Origin: Bacillus massilinigeriensis | GTDB taxonomy: Bacteria > Bacillota > Bacilli > Bacillales > Cytobacillaceae | Assembly: GCF_900117315.1 (NCBI RefSeq) | Contig: NZ_LT630337.1 | Span: forward strand, 1,945,848-2,009,847 | Length of the DNA stretch: 64,000 nt | Direction: 5' to 3' | In this document: positions 9,013 through 16,660 of the stretch, piece by piece | How positions within the stretch are numbered: the stretch's first letter is position 1 | Layout: every line of letters begins with the position of its first letter | Notes under the pieces: generated by a model | The model's input: the letters and a program-made list of their open reading frames with translations, nothing else | Databases searched by the model: none | Told to the model about the DNA's origin: nothing | Position numbers and translations under genes: made by a program

Positions 9013-9321
9013 TTATCTTATTCCTAAAGCTATTTTAGCATATCTTGACATTCTATCCTTTGTCCATGGTGGATTCCAAACAATATTGACCTCGGTTCCT
9101 TTCACTTCTGGAATATCTGCAAGAACAGCCTTAACCTGTTCAACAATGGTACCGGCTAAGGGACATCCCATAGAAGTTAACGTCATATCTATTGTAACAA
9201 TGCCGTCTTCATCCATTTTGACATCGTATACTAAGCCTAAATTGACAATATCTATTCCTAGCTCAGGGTCTACCACTAATTCTAGAGCACCCATAATATT
9301 ATCCTTTAAATCTTGATCCAT
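9013..9321 (-). CDS. yitW: MIP18-family (DUF59) Fe-S assembly protein, YitW
   Basis: About 102 residues, a single MIP18/DUF59 domain related to SufT and PaaD, which help deliver Fe-S clusters to apoproteins. The conserved DPELGIDIVNLGLVYDV and TLTSMGCPLAGTIVEQV blocks are present; the cysteine of the latter is the family's functional cysteine. AGGAGAG precedes the ATG at 9321; a TTG seven codons upstream overlaps it and is unlikely. The gene neighbours yitV and yitU as in B. subtilis and is followed closely by the DsrE-family gene. Confidence 0.88.
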   Translation of the reverse strand: MDQDLKDNIMGALELVVDPELGIDIVNLGLVYDVKMDEDGIVTIDMTLTSMGCPLAGTIVEQVKAVLADIPEVKGTEVNIVWNPPWTKDRMSRYAKIALGIR

Positions 9322-9422
9322 TGAATACTCTCCTATCTTCAAGGTTTAACCTTATATTAATAACAAAGTCACCTGATTATTATTACGTTTCATACTCATA
9401 TTTTATCAAAGTTTGCGTACAT

Positions 9423-10196
9423 TTACTTTAAATATGTTTCAAACCACTCTACTGTCTTTAAGACACCTTCTCTGGAAACCTTATGTCCAGCTTTTTCGTC
9501 TGAAATAAAATGAAGTTTTTCAGGAAAATCTTCATAATAATGTTTAATCGATTGATAAAAATCATAGCTGTATGCATATGGCACAAGGGGATCTCTTTTC
9601 CCATGCCAAAACAATAACGGACGAGCTCCTAACTTTTCTGGTTGGAGACTTAAATCATAGGCACGAAGACCATCAATAAGCTCTATTACTTCAGTTTCTT
9701 TTAACGGGATCTGAAAGTTTCGTTTTTTCATTTCATCGATTTGTAACCTTGCGTACTGCTCATAATTGGCCAACCCCATTAGGCTTACTGCCGCTTTGAT
9801 CCATGGATATTGTGTTAATGCACCAAGGGTCACAATGGCACCCATTGATGTACCAACAGCCCCGATTCGATTAATATCTATGAGATGAAGCTTTGCAAAA
9901 TAATCCTTAATGATTTTCATTTCCTTTATGGTTCTTATTACAATTTCCCAAAAATGAAAATTTAACTCATGTTCACGGAAATCTTCTTTCCCTCTTTCTC
10001 CATGGAACAAAGCCTCTGGCAATGCAACGCGGAAGCCTTTTTCAGCTAGTAAATAGGCGTAATGTAAATTATGCTCCTTAGCGCTCGTAAAGCCATGGTT
10101 AAAAATAATAAAAGGGAGCTCTTTATCAATTTGATCTTTCTTAACGATATGTAGTACTGGTATTTGCTCTATATATTTCTTCTCAACGACAACCAA
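9423..10196 (-). CDS. yitV: Alpha/beta hydrolase, YitV-type esterase
   Basis: A cytoplasmic serine hydrolase of 257 residues. The oxyanion strand IIFNHGFTS, the nucleophile elbow GTSMGA (Ser about 116), the acid-bearing strand FWHGKRDPLVP and the histidine in DEKAGHKVS are all in order, so it should be catalytically competent. The substrate is unknown. The start is a TTG seven bases after a perfect AGGAGG, since no ATG is nearby. It is divergent from yitU and next to yitW, as in B. subtilis. Confidence 0.87.
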   Translation of the reverse strand: MVVVEKKYIEQIPVLHIVKKDQIDKELPFIIFNHGFTSAKEHNLHYAYLLAEKGFRVALPEALFHGERGKEDFREHELNFHFWEIVIRTIKEMKIIKDYFAKLHLIDINRIGAVGTSMGAIVTLGALTQYPWIKAAVSLMGLANYEQYARLQIDEMKKRNFQIPLKETEVIELIDGLRAYDLSLQPEKLGARPLLFWHGKRDPLVPYAYSYDFYQSIKHYYEDFPEKLHFISDEKAGHKVSREGVLKTVEWFETYLK

Positions 10197-10372
10197 ATGA
10201 AAGCCTCCTAAATAATTTCATAACAGAAATTTTACATAAGGATAGTAAAATTGTTACCATAGTAAATATATAATAAAGCAAGCCTTTATCAAATTAATAC
10301 GCATTATAAAACTAAAGAATGTATACTTATATAATTATTTATTATTGTATCTTAACAGAAAGAGGAGATATC

Positions 10373-11191
10373 ATGCCAGAAAAGCATTTAATCGCTTTAG
10401 ATTTAGATGGTACATTACTAACAAATAAAAAAGTGATTTCACCAAATACAAAGAGAGTTTTGGAAAAAGCACGAGAAGAGGGCCATATCGTGATGATTGC
10501 TACCGGTAGACCCTTTCGCTCAAGTGAAATGTATTACCGGGAATTGAAACTGGATACACCGATTGTAAATTTCAATGGAGCATTTGTCCACCATCCAACG
10601 GACCACCACTTTGGTATTTATCACTCTCCACTTGATATGAAAGTAGCAAAGGATATAGTTGAGGCATGTCTGACATTTTCCTTTCATAACATTATCGCTG
10701 AAATTATGGATGATGTTTTTTTCCATTACCATGATGAAAAGCTCATTGATATTTTTAGCCTAGGAAAACCGAATGTAACAACAGGGGATTTAAGAAAATC
10801 ACTAAATGATTCACCAACAAGTATGTTGATTCACACAGATGAAGATGAAATCAAAAATATCCGCAATCATTTAGCTGATGTTCACGCAGAAGTAATCGAC
10901 CAAAGAAGCTGGGCGGCACCATTTCACGTCATCGAAATTATACGTTCTGGATTAAACAAAGCAGAGGGCTTAAAAAAGGCAGCAGATTATTATCAAATCC
11001 CCTCACAAAGAATAATTGCCTTTGGTGATGAAGATAATGATTTAGAAATGATCGATTATGCTGGGCATGGGATTGCTATGGGAAATGCTATCGAGCCACT
11101 AAAGAATATTGCAAAAGGCGTAACACTAACCAATGAGGAGGATGGGGTCGGAGTATATTTGAACGACTTATTGAACTTAAATGCTCTCTAA
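10373..11191 (+). CDS. yitU: Cof-type HAD-IIB phosphatase YitU
   Basis: Haloacid dehalogenase superfamily phosphatase acting on small phosphorylated metabolites in the cytoplasm. From the ATG at 10373 it has 272 residues. Motif I is LIALDLDGTLLTN, motif II IATGRP, motif III the lysine in GLNKAEGLKK and motif IV IIAFGDEDNDLEMID; the type IIB cap lies between II and III. AGAGGAGA is well placed for this ATG, so the 18 residues of open frame upstream are excluded. Several Cof-type enzymes are FMN or pyridoxal-phosphate phosphatases; the substrate here cannot be read from sequence. Confidence 0.9.
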   Translation: MPEKHLIALDLDGTLLTNKKVISPNTKRVLEKAREEGHIVMIATGRPFRSSEMYYRELKLDTPIVNFNGAFVHHPTDHHFGIYHSPLDMKVAKDIVEACLTFSFHNIIAEIMDDVFFHYHDEKLIDIFSLGKPNVTTGDLRKSLNDSPTSMLIHTDEDEIKNIRNHLADVHAEVIDQRSWAAPFHVIEIIRSGLNKAEGLKKAADYYQIPSQRIIAFGDEDNDLEMIDYAGHGIAMGNAIEPLKNIAKGVTLTNEEDGVGVYLNDLLNLNAL

Positions 11192-11346
11192 GCAGACTTA
11201 AATATTACTTTGAATGCATCAAAAAAAATTGTTATCCAGCCTATTTTTTCTCCTATTATATCCTTGAATTCAGCGCATACTACTAATGAAACAGCAATGG
11301 TATGTTGTTTCAATCAAGCTCGATTCAAAAAATGGAGGGATTCAAC

Positions 11347-11499
11347 ATGGGTAAACGTAATAAATCAAAACGCTTTGTTCAACAAGGAGTAGATTCCGTA
11401 ACAAAGCATGCTGACCGTATCCCATATCATACCACCTACGCAGAAGCTGAAGCACAAAAGATGGCTAATACTAGAGATTCCTCATTAGGGGGAATATAA
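11347..11499 (+). CDS. Small basic protein, 50 residues, unidentified
   Basis: Starts at the ATG at 11347 after GGAGGG. The N-terminus is basic (MGKRNKSKRF), the middle has HADRIPYHTTY and the end is alanine-rich then TRDSSLGGI. There is no membrane segment. The size and composition recall small acid-soluble spore proteins, but I do not recognise any known Ssp family. It ends one base before the start of the DUF3813-like gene, so the two are translated from one message. Confidence 0.6.
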   Translation: MGKRNKSKRFVQQGVDSVTKHADRIPYHTTYAEAEAQKMANTRDSSLGGI

Positions 11500-11500
11500 C

Positions 11501-11683
11501 GTGACCAACCGTTTATTACGCGAAGCAAAGGTAGCTGTAGGGCTCGCAAAAACTGCGGATCCAAGCGAGCAATATGCTGCAATTGAAACAGCCAAAAATG
11601 CCCTTTCTTCAGCTTATGCGAATACGTCAATGGCCGAAAAAGAACAGCTTCAGCAACTGCAGAACGAGCTTGACCAATTGTAA
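11501..11683 (+). CDS. Small DUF3813-like protein
   Basis: 60 residues, predicted fully helical and rich in alanine, glutamate and glutamine (AVGLAKTADPSEQYAAIE, then AKNALSSAYANTSMAEKEQL). The GTG start at 11501 follows AGGGGGA. The pattern fits the DUF3813 family of Bacillaceae as I remember it; function unknown. It is the last gene of a two-gene unit ended by a strong hairpin. Confidence 0.65.
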   Translation: MTNRLLREAKVAVGLAKTADPSEQYAAIETAKNALSSAYANTSMAEKEQLQQLQNELDQL

Positions 11684-11714
11684 ACCTAAGTTAAAAGAGG
11701 TGCCAGTCACCACG

Positions 11715-11746
11715 AAAACAGGAAGGCAATAGCCCTCCTGTTTTTT
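11715..11746. terminator. Bidirectional terminator after the DUF3813-like gene
   Basis: AAAACAGGA and TCCTGTTTT with an intervening GG/CC pair, followed by T on the plus strand. It lies directly before the convergent stop of the BsuPI-domain gene. A GGTGCCAGTCACC palindrome precedes it at 11699-11711. Confidence 0.85.
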
Positions 11747-12517
11747 CTATCCTTCTTCATGAAATTGTTCCAATACCACTGGTGTGCTTTGTATGGTTGT
11801 CCCATTCGTATCACGTTCATAGAGATTCAAGATTAGTGTTCCATTTTTCGGTAGGTTCTTTTCAGGAATTGAAATATCTAATTGAAATGGGTTCCATTGT
11901 GGAAATCTACTTCCAGTTTGAACCTTTGTTTCTTTAATTTGCTCATTATGACCATCCTCAACCGTATAATAGAATTCTCCCAGACGTGGACGTGCCTCAC
12001 CTTTTACTTGATACCTTCCTTTTCTTCCTGTAACCTTAATATTTTGAAAGTTTGCATCTGATTTTGGAATAAACATCGTTGATTCAAATTCAACAGGTAA
12101 GGTATTTATATGGTTTCTTTTTGTAGATTTCAGAATACCTTTAACTTTATATTGTCCTTCCTGTACTCGATTTCCGGCGATCTGATTATTCCAAACTTCC
12201 TTCCATCTTTTTTCTTCATTTGGATTTAGAGAAATTGCCTGAATTCCTTGAAGGAATGACTGATCTTTTGAGTAAACATAAACCTCTTTTCCTTTTGTAT
12301 CAATGACTTTTAGTTCATATTTTTGAGAGGAAGGAAATTCAAACCTTATGGGGAGAGTCCCACTATTCTTTAATACAATCTCAAAAGCTGTTTGGTCAAT
12401 CCCAATAACAGGCTCAACAAAAAATTCAAAGCTTAACTCGTTTTTTGCTTCATTAGCAAAGCCTGAAATAGGGAGCATTAGAATGAAAGCAAGTAGTAAT
12501 CCGAGTATTTTTTTCAT
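11747..12517 (-). CDS. Secreted BsuPI-domain protein
   Basis: About 256 residues. A clear signal peptide (MKKILGLLLAFILMLPISGFA, likely cleavage after GFA) is followed by a BsuPI proteinase-inhibitor domain (about 30-130, with FEFPSSQKYEL and PNEEKRWKEVW) and then a second beta-rich domain of about 120 residues. B. subtilis Ipi, at the same place in gene order, is a single-domain intracellular inhibitor of the major intracellular serine protease. This homologue is exported and twice as long, so inhibition of an extracellular protease or a carrier role is more likely. The ATG at 12517 has GGAGG at proper spacing; the upstream TTG overlaps it. Confidence 0.82.
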   Translation of the reverse strand: MKKILGLLLAFILMLPISGFANEAKNELSFEFFVEPVIGIDQTAFEIVLKNSGTLPIRFEFPSSQKYELKVIDTKGKEVYVYSKDQSFLQGIQAISLNPNEEKRWKEVWNNQIAGNRVQEGQYKVKGILKSTKRNHINTLPVEFESTMFIPKSDANFQNIKVTGRKGRYQVKGEARPRLGEFYYTVEDGHNEQIKETKVQTGSRFPQWNPFQLDISIPEKNLPKNGTLILNLYERDTNGTTIQSTPVVLEQFHEEG

Positions 12518-12620
12518 AAAAACCTCCAATGATGTAATTTCGCCATAAGAAGACTTTTTTTGGTACTCACGTTTTATGAAGGAACCCTATTAAGGAGTTT
12601 ATCCTATTTTCTATTAATTA

Positions 12621-13451
12621 CTAATCTCTGCGGAAAAAGCCAAAAACTGCAGTTGTCTGAACGACATTTGTAAAAGCGCTGGGATCTACCTCTTTGATTA
12701 ATCGCTCAAGATCAAATAATTCATAACGGGTTATAACAATCATCATCATATCCTTGTTTTCATTGGTATATGCGCCCTTTGCTGGGATGGTCGTAATTCC
12801 TCTGACTAGCTTAGAATGAATCGCAGCTTTTAGTTCCTCTGCCATTTTCGTTACAATCATCACCGTTAGCTTTTCGTGTCTAGTATGAATCGCATCAATT
12901 ACACGTGTAGAGGCATATAATGCAACTAGTGTATATAGTGCCTTTTCCCAACCATATAAATAACCTGCCGTAATAATGATAATTGCATTTAACGTAAAGA
13001 AATACGTTCCTACCGGTCGATCCTTCATTCGAGACAGCACCATTGCGATTATATCCATTCCACCAGTTGATGCTCCCCATCTTAATGTTAGACCTACACC
13101 TACCGCTAGAATTACACCACCAAATACAGCATTTAGAAAAATATCATTTGAAACCGCATAAATAGGTAAAATTTCTAAAAAAAATGACATGAAAACAACA
13201 CTAAGAAAACTATATAAGGTAAAGGATTTCCCTACCTTCATCCAGCCAAGAATGGTAACAGGAATGTTCAATAAAAACAGTAGTATTCCTGTTGATATTG
13301 CTCCGTGAAAAATATTCGAGAGTAATTGGGCCAACCCTGTAAATCCACTCGAATAAACTTTTGCTGGAATTAAAAAAAGGTTCATTGCTATTGCATTAAG
13401 AAAAGCACCGATTATCACAACAATTAACTTTTTAGTATGCAATAATATCAT
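12621..13451 (-). CDS. yitT: YitT-family membrane protein
   Basis: 276 residues. Five or six hydrophobic segments fill residues 5-175 (YitT_membrane, formerly DUF161), then a cytoplasmic DUF2179 domain (about 195-276, with TRYELFDLERLIKEVDPSAF). Glycine-rich stretches such as FGGVILAVGVGLTLRWGASTGG are typical of the family. The function of YitT proteins is not established. Start ATG 13451 follows AGGGGTGAG. Divergent from the DegV-family gene, as in B. subtilis. Confidence 0.9.
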   Translation of the reverse strand: MILLHTKKLIVVIIGAFLNAIAMNLFLIPAKVYSSGFTGLAQLLSNIFHGAISTGILLFLLNIPVTILGWMKVGKSFTLYSFLSVVFMSFFLEILPIYAVSNDIFLNAVFGGVILAVGVGLTLRWGASTGGMDIIAMVLSRMKDRPVGTYFFTLNAIIIITAGYLYGWEKALYTLVALYASTRVIDAIHTRHEKLTVMIVTKMAEELKAAIHSKLVRGITTIPAKGAYTNENKDMMMIVITRYELFDLERLIKEVDPSAFTNVVQTTAVFGFFRRD

Positions 13452-13575
13452 GGTAGACTCACCCCTACAGGCACTTACTTTTCCCTAAATTGCTTATTTT
13501 CAATACAATTAATTGTAATTTCACCTAAATTTTAATAAACTTAAGATAATATTGCTCGAAAGCAGGTGGGATAAA

Positions 13576-14439
13576 ATGTCAGTAAAAATCCTAGCAGATA
13601 GTGCGTGCGATTTACCTTTAAATGTTTTAAACGAAAATGATGTCACGATGATTCCATTGAGGGTCCACTTAAATGATCAGGAATATGAGGATTTAATAAC
13701 GATTGAACCAAATACTGTATATAAAGCCATCCGTAATGGACAGATGCCCAAAACTTCCCAAGCTTCTCCACTCGCATTTGAGGAGAAATTTACGGAGCTG
13801 GCTGAAAAGAATCAACAAGGAATTTACATAGCCTTCTCCTCACAGCTCTCAGGTACTTATCAAACAGCCGTTATGGTTCGTGAACAAATTAAGGAAAAGT
13901 ACCCTGACCTTGACTTAACGATCATTGACAGCAAATGTGCATCTCTTGGATGTGGACTCGTTGTCTTGGAAGCAGCTCGCCTAGCAAAAGAAAATGCTTC
14001 AAAGGAAGAAATTATTCGGGATGCTACCTTTAGATGTCAACATATGGAGCACCTATTTACTGTTGAGGATTTGGAATATTTAGCCAAAGGCGGAAGAGTA
14101 TCAAAAGCCTCAGCATTTTTGGGTGGATTATTAAATATTAAACCATTATTAAATGTCGAAGACGGGAAGCTAATACCAATTGAAAAGATCCGTGGAAGAA
14201 AAAAATTACTTCGTCGAGTAATCGATATTATGCATGAACGCGGTTCAAAATTGGATAAGCAAATCATTGGCATAAGCCATGCAGATGATGAAGAAACTGC
14301 ATTAGAAATGAAGAGATTAATATCTGAGGAATTCTCTACAGATCAAATATTTATTTCTTCCATTGGAGCAGCCATAGGTTCACATACAGGCCCAAGCACC
14401 ATTTCATTTTTCTTTCTAAACAAATTGCCTCAGGAATAA
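13576..14439 (+). CDS. yitS: DegV-family fatty-acid-binding protein, YitS
   Basis: 287 residues from the ATG at 13576 (AGGTGG upstream); the TTG eight codons earlier has no ribosome binding site. It starts with KILADSACDLP, the DegV signature, and has SSQLSGTYQTA and HTGPSTISFFF, which line the fatty acid pocket in FakB-type proteins. FakB proteins present fatty acids to the FakA kinase for phospholipid synthesis. Whether this paralogue works with FakA is not visible here. Confidence 0.88.
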   Translation: MSVKILADSACDLPLNVLNENDVTMIPLRVHLNDQEYEDLITIEPNTVYKAIRNGQMPKTSQASPLAFEEKFTELAEKNQQGIYIAFSSQLSGTYQTAVMVREQIKEKYPDLDLTIIDSKCASLGCGLVVLEAARLAKENASKEEIIRDATFRCQHMEHLFTVEDLEYLAKGGRVSKASAFLGGLLNIKPLLNVEDGKLIPIEKIRGRKKLLRRVIDIMHERGSKLDKQIIGISHADDEETALEMKRLISEEFSTDQIFISSIGAAIGSHTGPSTISFFFLNKLPQE

Positions 14440-14525
14440 ATATATTAGGTTTTTTAGAAAAGTACATACTCCTTTCAATGGAGGCTAACAATATTAATGA
14501 AGCCACCATAGAAAGGAGTATTTTT

Positions 14526-14657
14526 ATGCCGCATACTTCTGACAATGATAAGAAGGCTAAAGACAATAATGCCCTTCGTCATGAAAAAAATATGATGCGT
14601 GAGAAAAATCGCAAGGCAGGTAAGCATCAATATTCTAAGAAAACAGATCACTTATAA
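14526..14657 (+). CDS. Small DUF3941-like protein, 43 residues
   Basis: Read directly from the sequence: ATG at 14526 after GAAAGGAG, stop TAA at 14655-14657. It is highly charged, with MPHTSDNDKKAKDN, then EKNMMREKNRKAGKHQYSKK, and no hydrophobic segment. It matches my memory of the DUF3941 family of Bacillus small proteins; the function is unknown. It is followed at once by a structured non-coding element. Confidence 0.78.
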   Translation: MPHTSDNDKKAKDNNALRHEKNMMREKNRKAGKHQYSKKTDHL

Positions 14658-14668
14658 AGTGAAACTTC

Positions 14669-14870
14669 CTTCAGTGGGGGTTTTTTAACGCACAGGATGT
14701 GCTAGTGCTGACGTTGCCTAAAGAACTGGCGTATTTAGTCGGCTTCATCCCCCACTGATAATTAGTTGAACCAATCGGGCGTTTACCGGCAGTAGATCCC
14801 CCCAATTACCTTCTTCGAATTCTCTAATTCTAAAAGTGGGGGTCTTGCTGTCCGTTAACCCGCGATAAAA
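14669..14870. repeat. Structured non-coding element with GGGGG/CCCCC boxes
   Basis: TCAGTGGGGG (14671-14680) and CCCCCACTGA (14749-14758) are a perfect 10-bp inverted repeat around 68 bp. A second pair, GATCCCCCCA (14795-14804) with AGTGGGGGTC (14835-14844), follows. The local GC content is higher than in the neighbourhood and no reading frame is convincing. It may be a miniature mobile element or a structured RNA; I have seen similar blocks in other Bacillus genomes but cannot name the family. Confidence 0.55.
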
Positions 14871-14872
14871 TC

Positions 14873-14905
14873 AAAAGGTGCCAGAGTTGTATGCCTGGCA
14901 CCTTT
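14873..14905 (-). terminator. Terminator of cvfB
   Basis: AAAGGTGCCAG and CTGGCACCTTT form an 11-bp stem around a 10-nt loop, with T on the minus strand side. It is the first of several hairpins here built on GGTGCC/GGCACC. Confidence 0.75.
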
Positions 14906-14931
14906 AATTTTTTTTAAAATTATCGTTTCTT

Positions 14932-15795
14932 TTATTTATTTTTGCTGTAGGTCCATCCTTCCTCCTGGTAGACCTTTCCATCCTTGATTAGCCTTCCTAA
15001 CGCGCGCTTAAATGCCCCTTTGCTCATATGGAACCGCTCCTCAATATCCTCTGGCATACTCTTATCACCATAAGGCATTGCCCCATTTCTTGACATTAAG
15101 TATTCATAGATGACATTTGCATCCTCATCCAATGCTTCATGCTTTCTAGGAATCATGGACACGTTAATCGTGCCATCCGGTTTAACATCAATAATCCTGC
15201 CCTCAATCTTTTCTCCTAAGCGAGGCTCAACCTTCCTTTGTGATTCGTGAATAAATCCTTTAAAGCCTTCGACAGTAAATATCCAGCTCCCGACCTTTGC
15301 TGTACGATATATATGACCTTGAATACTTTTATTAAAGTGTTCACGAGTTGCCTTCGCTCTTTTTTCCTCAAAAATGTTATCTGTAGCAAGCTTTACATAG
15401 ATGCGATGATTTCTACTTACTCTTAAGGTTATGTAAAGCAAATCATCTTTCTGTGGCCAAACCGATTGATGTGCGGGAAGATCTTCTTCACCTAAGAGCA
15501 TTTCTTTTTGAATACCAATATCCACAAATACCCCAACACCTTGCTTTACATCACTTACTTTTGCCCAATCATACTCTCCAACTGTAATCTTAGGAATCGA
15601 GGTTGTTGCTGCAATTCTCCCCTCATTATCCGTATATAAAAAGACCTCAACCTGATCTCCTTCCTGAAGATCTTGATTTGTTTCATTTGAATGCAAAAGT
15701 ACATCCTCTGTTCCATCTGTTAAGAAATATCCAAACTGTGCCAAGCGGGTTACGGTAAATTTCGTTACCCTGCCGATATTATCACTGATTGCCAT
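14932..15795 (-). CDS. cvfB: CvfB-family S1 RNA-binding protein, YitL
   Basis: 287 residues with three S1-like OB folds (about 5-65, 70-135 and 150-215) and a C-terminal winged helix (about 225-285, with EERFHMSKGAFKRALGRL). This is the CvfB layout; CvfB in Staphylococcus affects virulence gene expression through RNA. A role in RNA binding or translation is likely, with details unknown. ATG 15795 follows AGGAGG. It is divergent from the yajQ homologue, as yitL and yitK are in B. subtilis. Confidence 0.9.
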   Translation of the reverse strand: MAISDNIGRVTKFTVTRLAQFGYFLTDGTEDVLLHSNETNQDLQEGDQVEVFLYTDNEGRIAATTSIPKITVGEYDWAKVSDVKQGVGVFVDIGIQKEMLLGEEDLPAHQSVWPQKDDLLYITLRVSRNHRIYVKLATDNIFEEKRAKATREHFNKSIQGHIYRTAKVGSWIFTVEGFKGFIHESQRKVEPRLGEKIEGRIIDVKPDGTINVSMIPRKHEALDEDANVIYEYLMSRNGAMPYGDKSMPEDIEERFHMSKGAFKRALGRLIKDGKVYQEEGWTYSKNK

Positions 15796-15917
15796 ATGTT
15801 AATCCTCCTATATATTTAGTATATGATGATACTTGATTTTCAACAAAAGTTGTATGAACTGCTATATTTTACTATAATAAGGGCTGAAAGGGAAAACTGT
15901 TTTTTTCGGAGGTCATT

Positions 15918-16409
15918 ATGTCTAAAGAGAGCTCATTCGATATTGTATCCAAAATTGATCTATCTGAGGTCACAAATGCAATCAATCAAACCATGAAAGA
16001 AATTACAACACGATATGACTTTAAAGGAAGCAAAAGTGAAGTATCACTTGATAAAGAGGAGCTAGTCCTTATTTCTGATGACGAGTATAAATTAGGTCAA
16101 CTGAAGGATGTTCTGTTTGGAAAAATGATAAAACGTGGAATTCCAATTAAAAACCTTGATTATAGTAAGATTGAGGGAGCATCTGGAGGAACGGTTCGCC
16201 AACGTGCCAAGCTTGTCCAAGGAATTGATAAAGATAATGCAAAGAAAATTAATACGATTATTAAAAATAGCGGATTAAAGGTAAAAAGTCAGGTACAGGA
16301 TGATCAAATCCGCGTAACTGGAAAAAATCGTGATGATTTGCAAAAAATCATTGCAGCCGTAAAGGAAGCTGATCTTACTGTTGATGTTCAGTTTGTGAAT
16401 TATCGTTAG
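15918..16409 (+). CDS. yitK: YajQ-family nucleotide-binding protein, YitK
   Basis: 163 residues, the usual length of the YajQ/UPF0234 family, with two ferredoxin-like halves. Conserved segments are [14 protein letters not shown] at the start, [19 protein letters not shown] and the end VQFVNYR. Family members bind RNA or nucleotides, and one was reported as a c-di-GMP effector in Xanthomonas. ATG 15918 follows GGAGG. Ended by a strong hairpin. Confidence 0.92.
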   Translation: MSKESSFDIVSKIDLSEVTNAINQTMKEITTRYDFKGSKSEVSLDKEELVLISDDEYKLGQLKDVLFGKMIKRGIPIKNLDYSKIEGASGGTVRQRAKLVQGIDKDNAKKINTIIKNSGLKVKSQVQDDQIRVTGKNRDDLQKIIAAVKEADLTVDVQFVNYR

Positions 16410-16413
16410 AATG

Positions 16414-16445
16414 AAAAAGCGGGCCAGGAAAAGGCCCGCTTTTTC
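16414..16445 (+). terminator. Terminator of yitK
   Basis: AAAAAGCGGGCC and GGCCCGCTTTTT form a perfect 12-bp stem with a 7-nt loop and T tract. Confidence 0.95.
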
Positions 16446-16448
16446 TAT

Positions 16449-16578
16449 TTTGAGGATATATTTGGGTTAATCGCGGATGTTTTGGTTATCGCGGATATTT
16501 TCGGATAATCGCGGATATATTTGGATTATCGCGGATATATTGGAAAAATCGCGGATATTTTGAATTTATTGCGAATAA
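16449..16578. repeat. 20-bp tandem repeat with TCGCGGAT core
   Basis: The core TCGCGGAT occurs at 16471, 16489, 16509, 16529 and 16549, a period of 20 bp (18 once), separated by AT-rich linkers of the form ATTTTGGNTA. Degenerate copies flank the array (TGAGGATATATTTGG at 16451 and TTGCGAAT at 16569). It fills the gap between the yitK terminator and the end of the GH13 gene. Copies are similar but not identical, so it is not a CRISPR array. Confidence 0.85.
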
Positions 16579-16660
16579 ATAATAATCCCATCCTATTAAA
16601 CCCTAAGTTTCTTGGTCATTTTTTTAATCAGATCCCTTTTTCACCAATGGAAAAGGAAAA

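Noticed and set aside
14669-14870. Named riboswitch or Bacillaceae-1 RNA
   Set aside because: The GGGGG/CCCCC stems and loops do not match any riboswitch I know well enough to name, and no downstream gene on the same strand would be controlled.
16449-16578. CRISPR array
   Set aside because: The repeat unit is only 20 bp with no unique spacers of constant length and no cas genes in the window; it is a degenerate tandem repeat.
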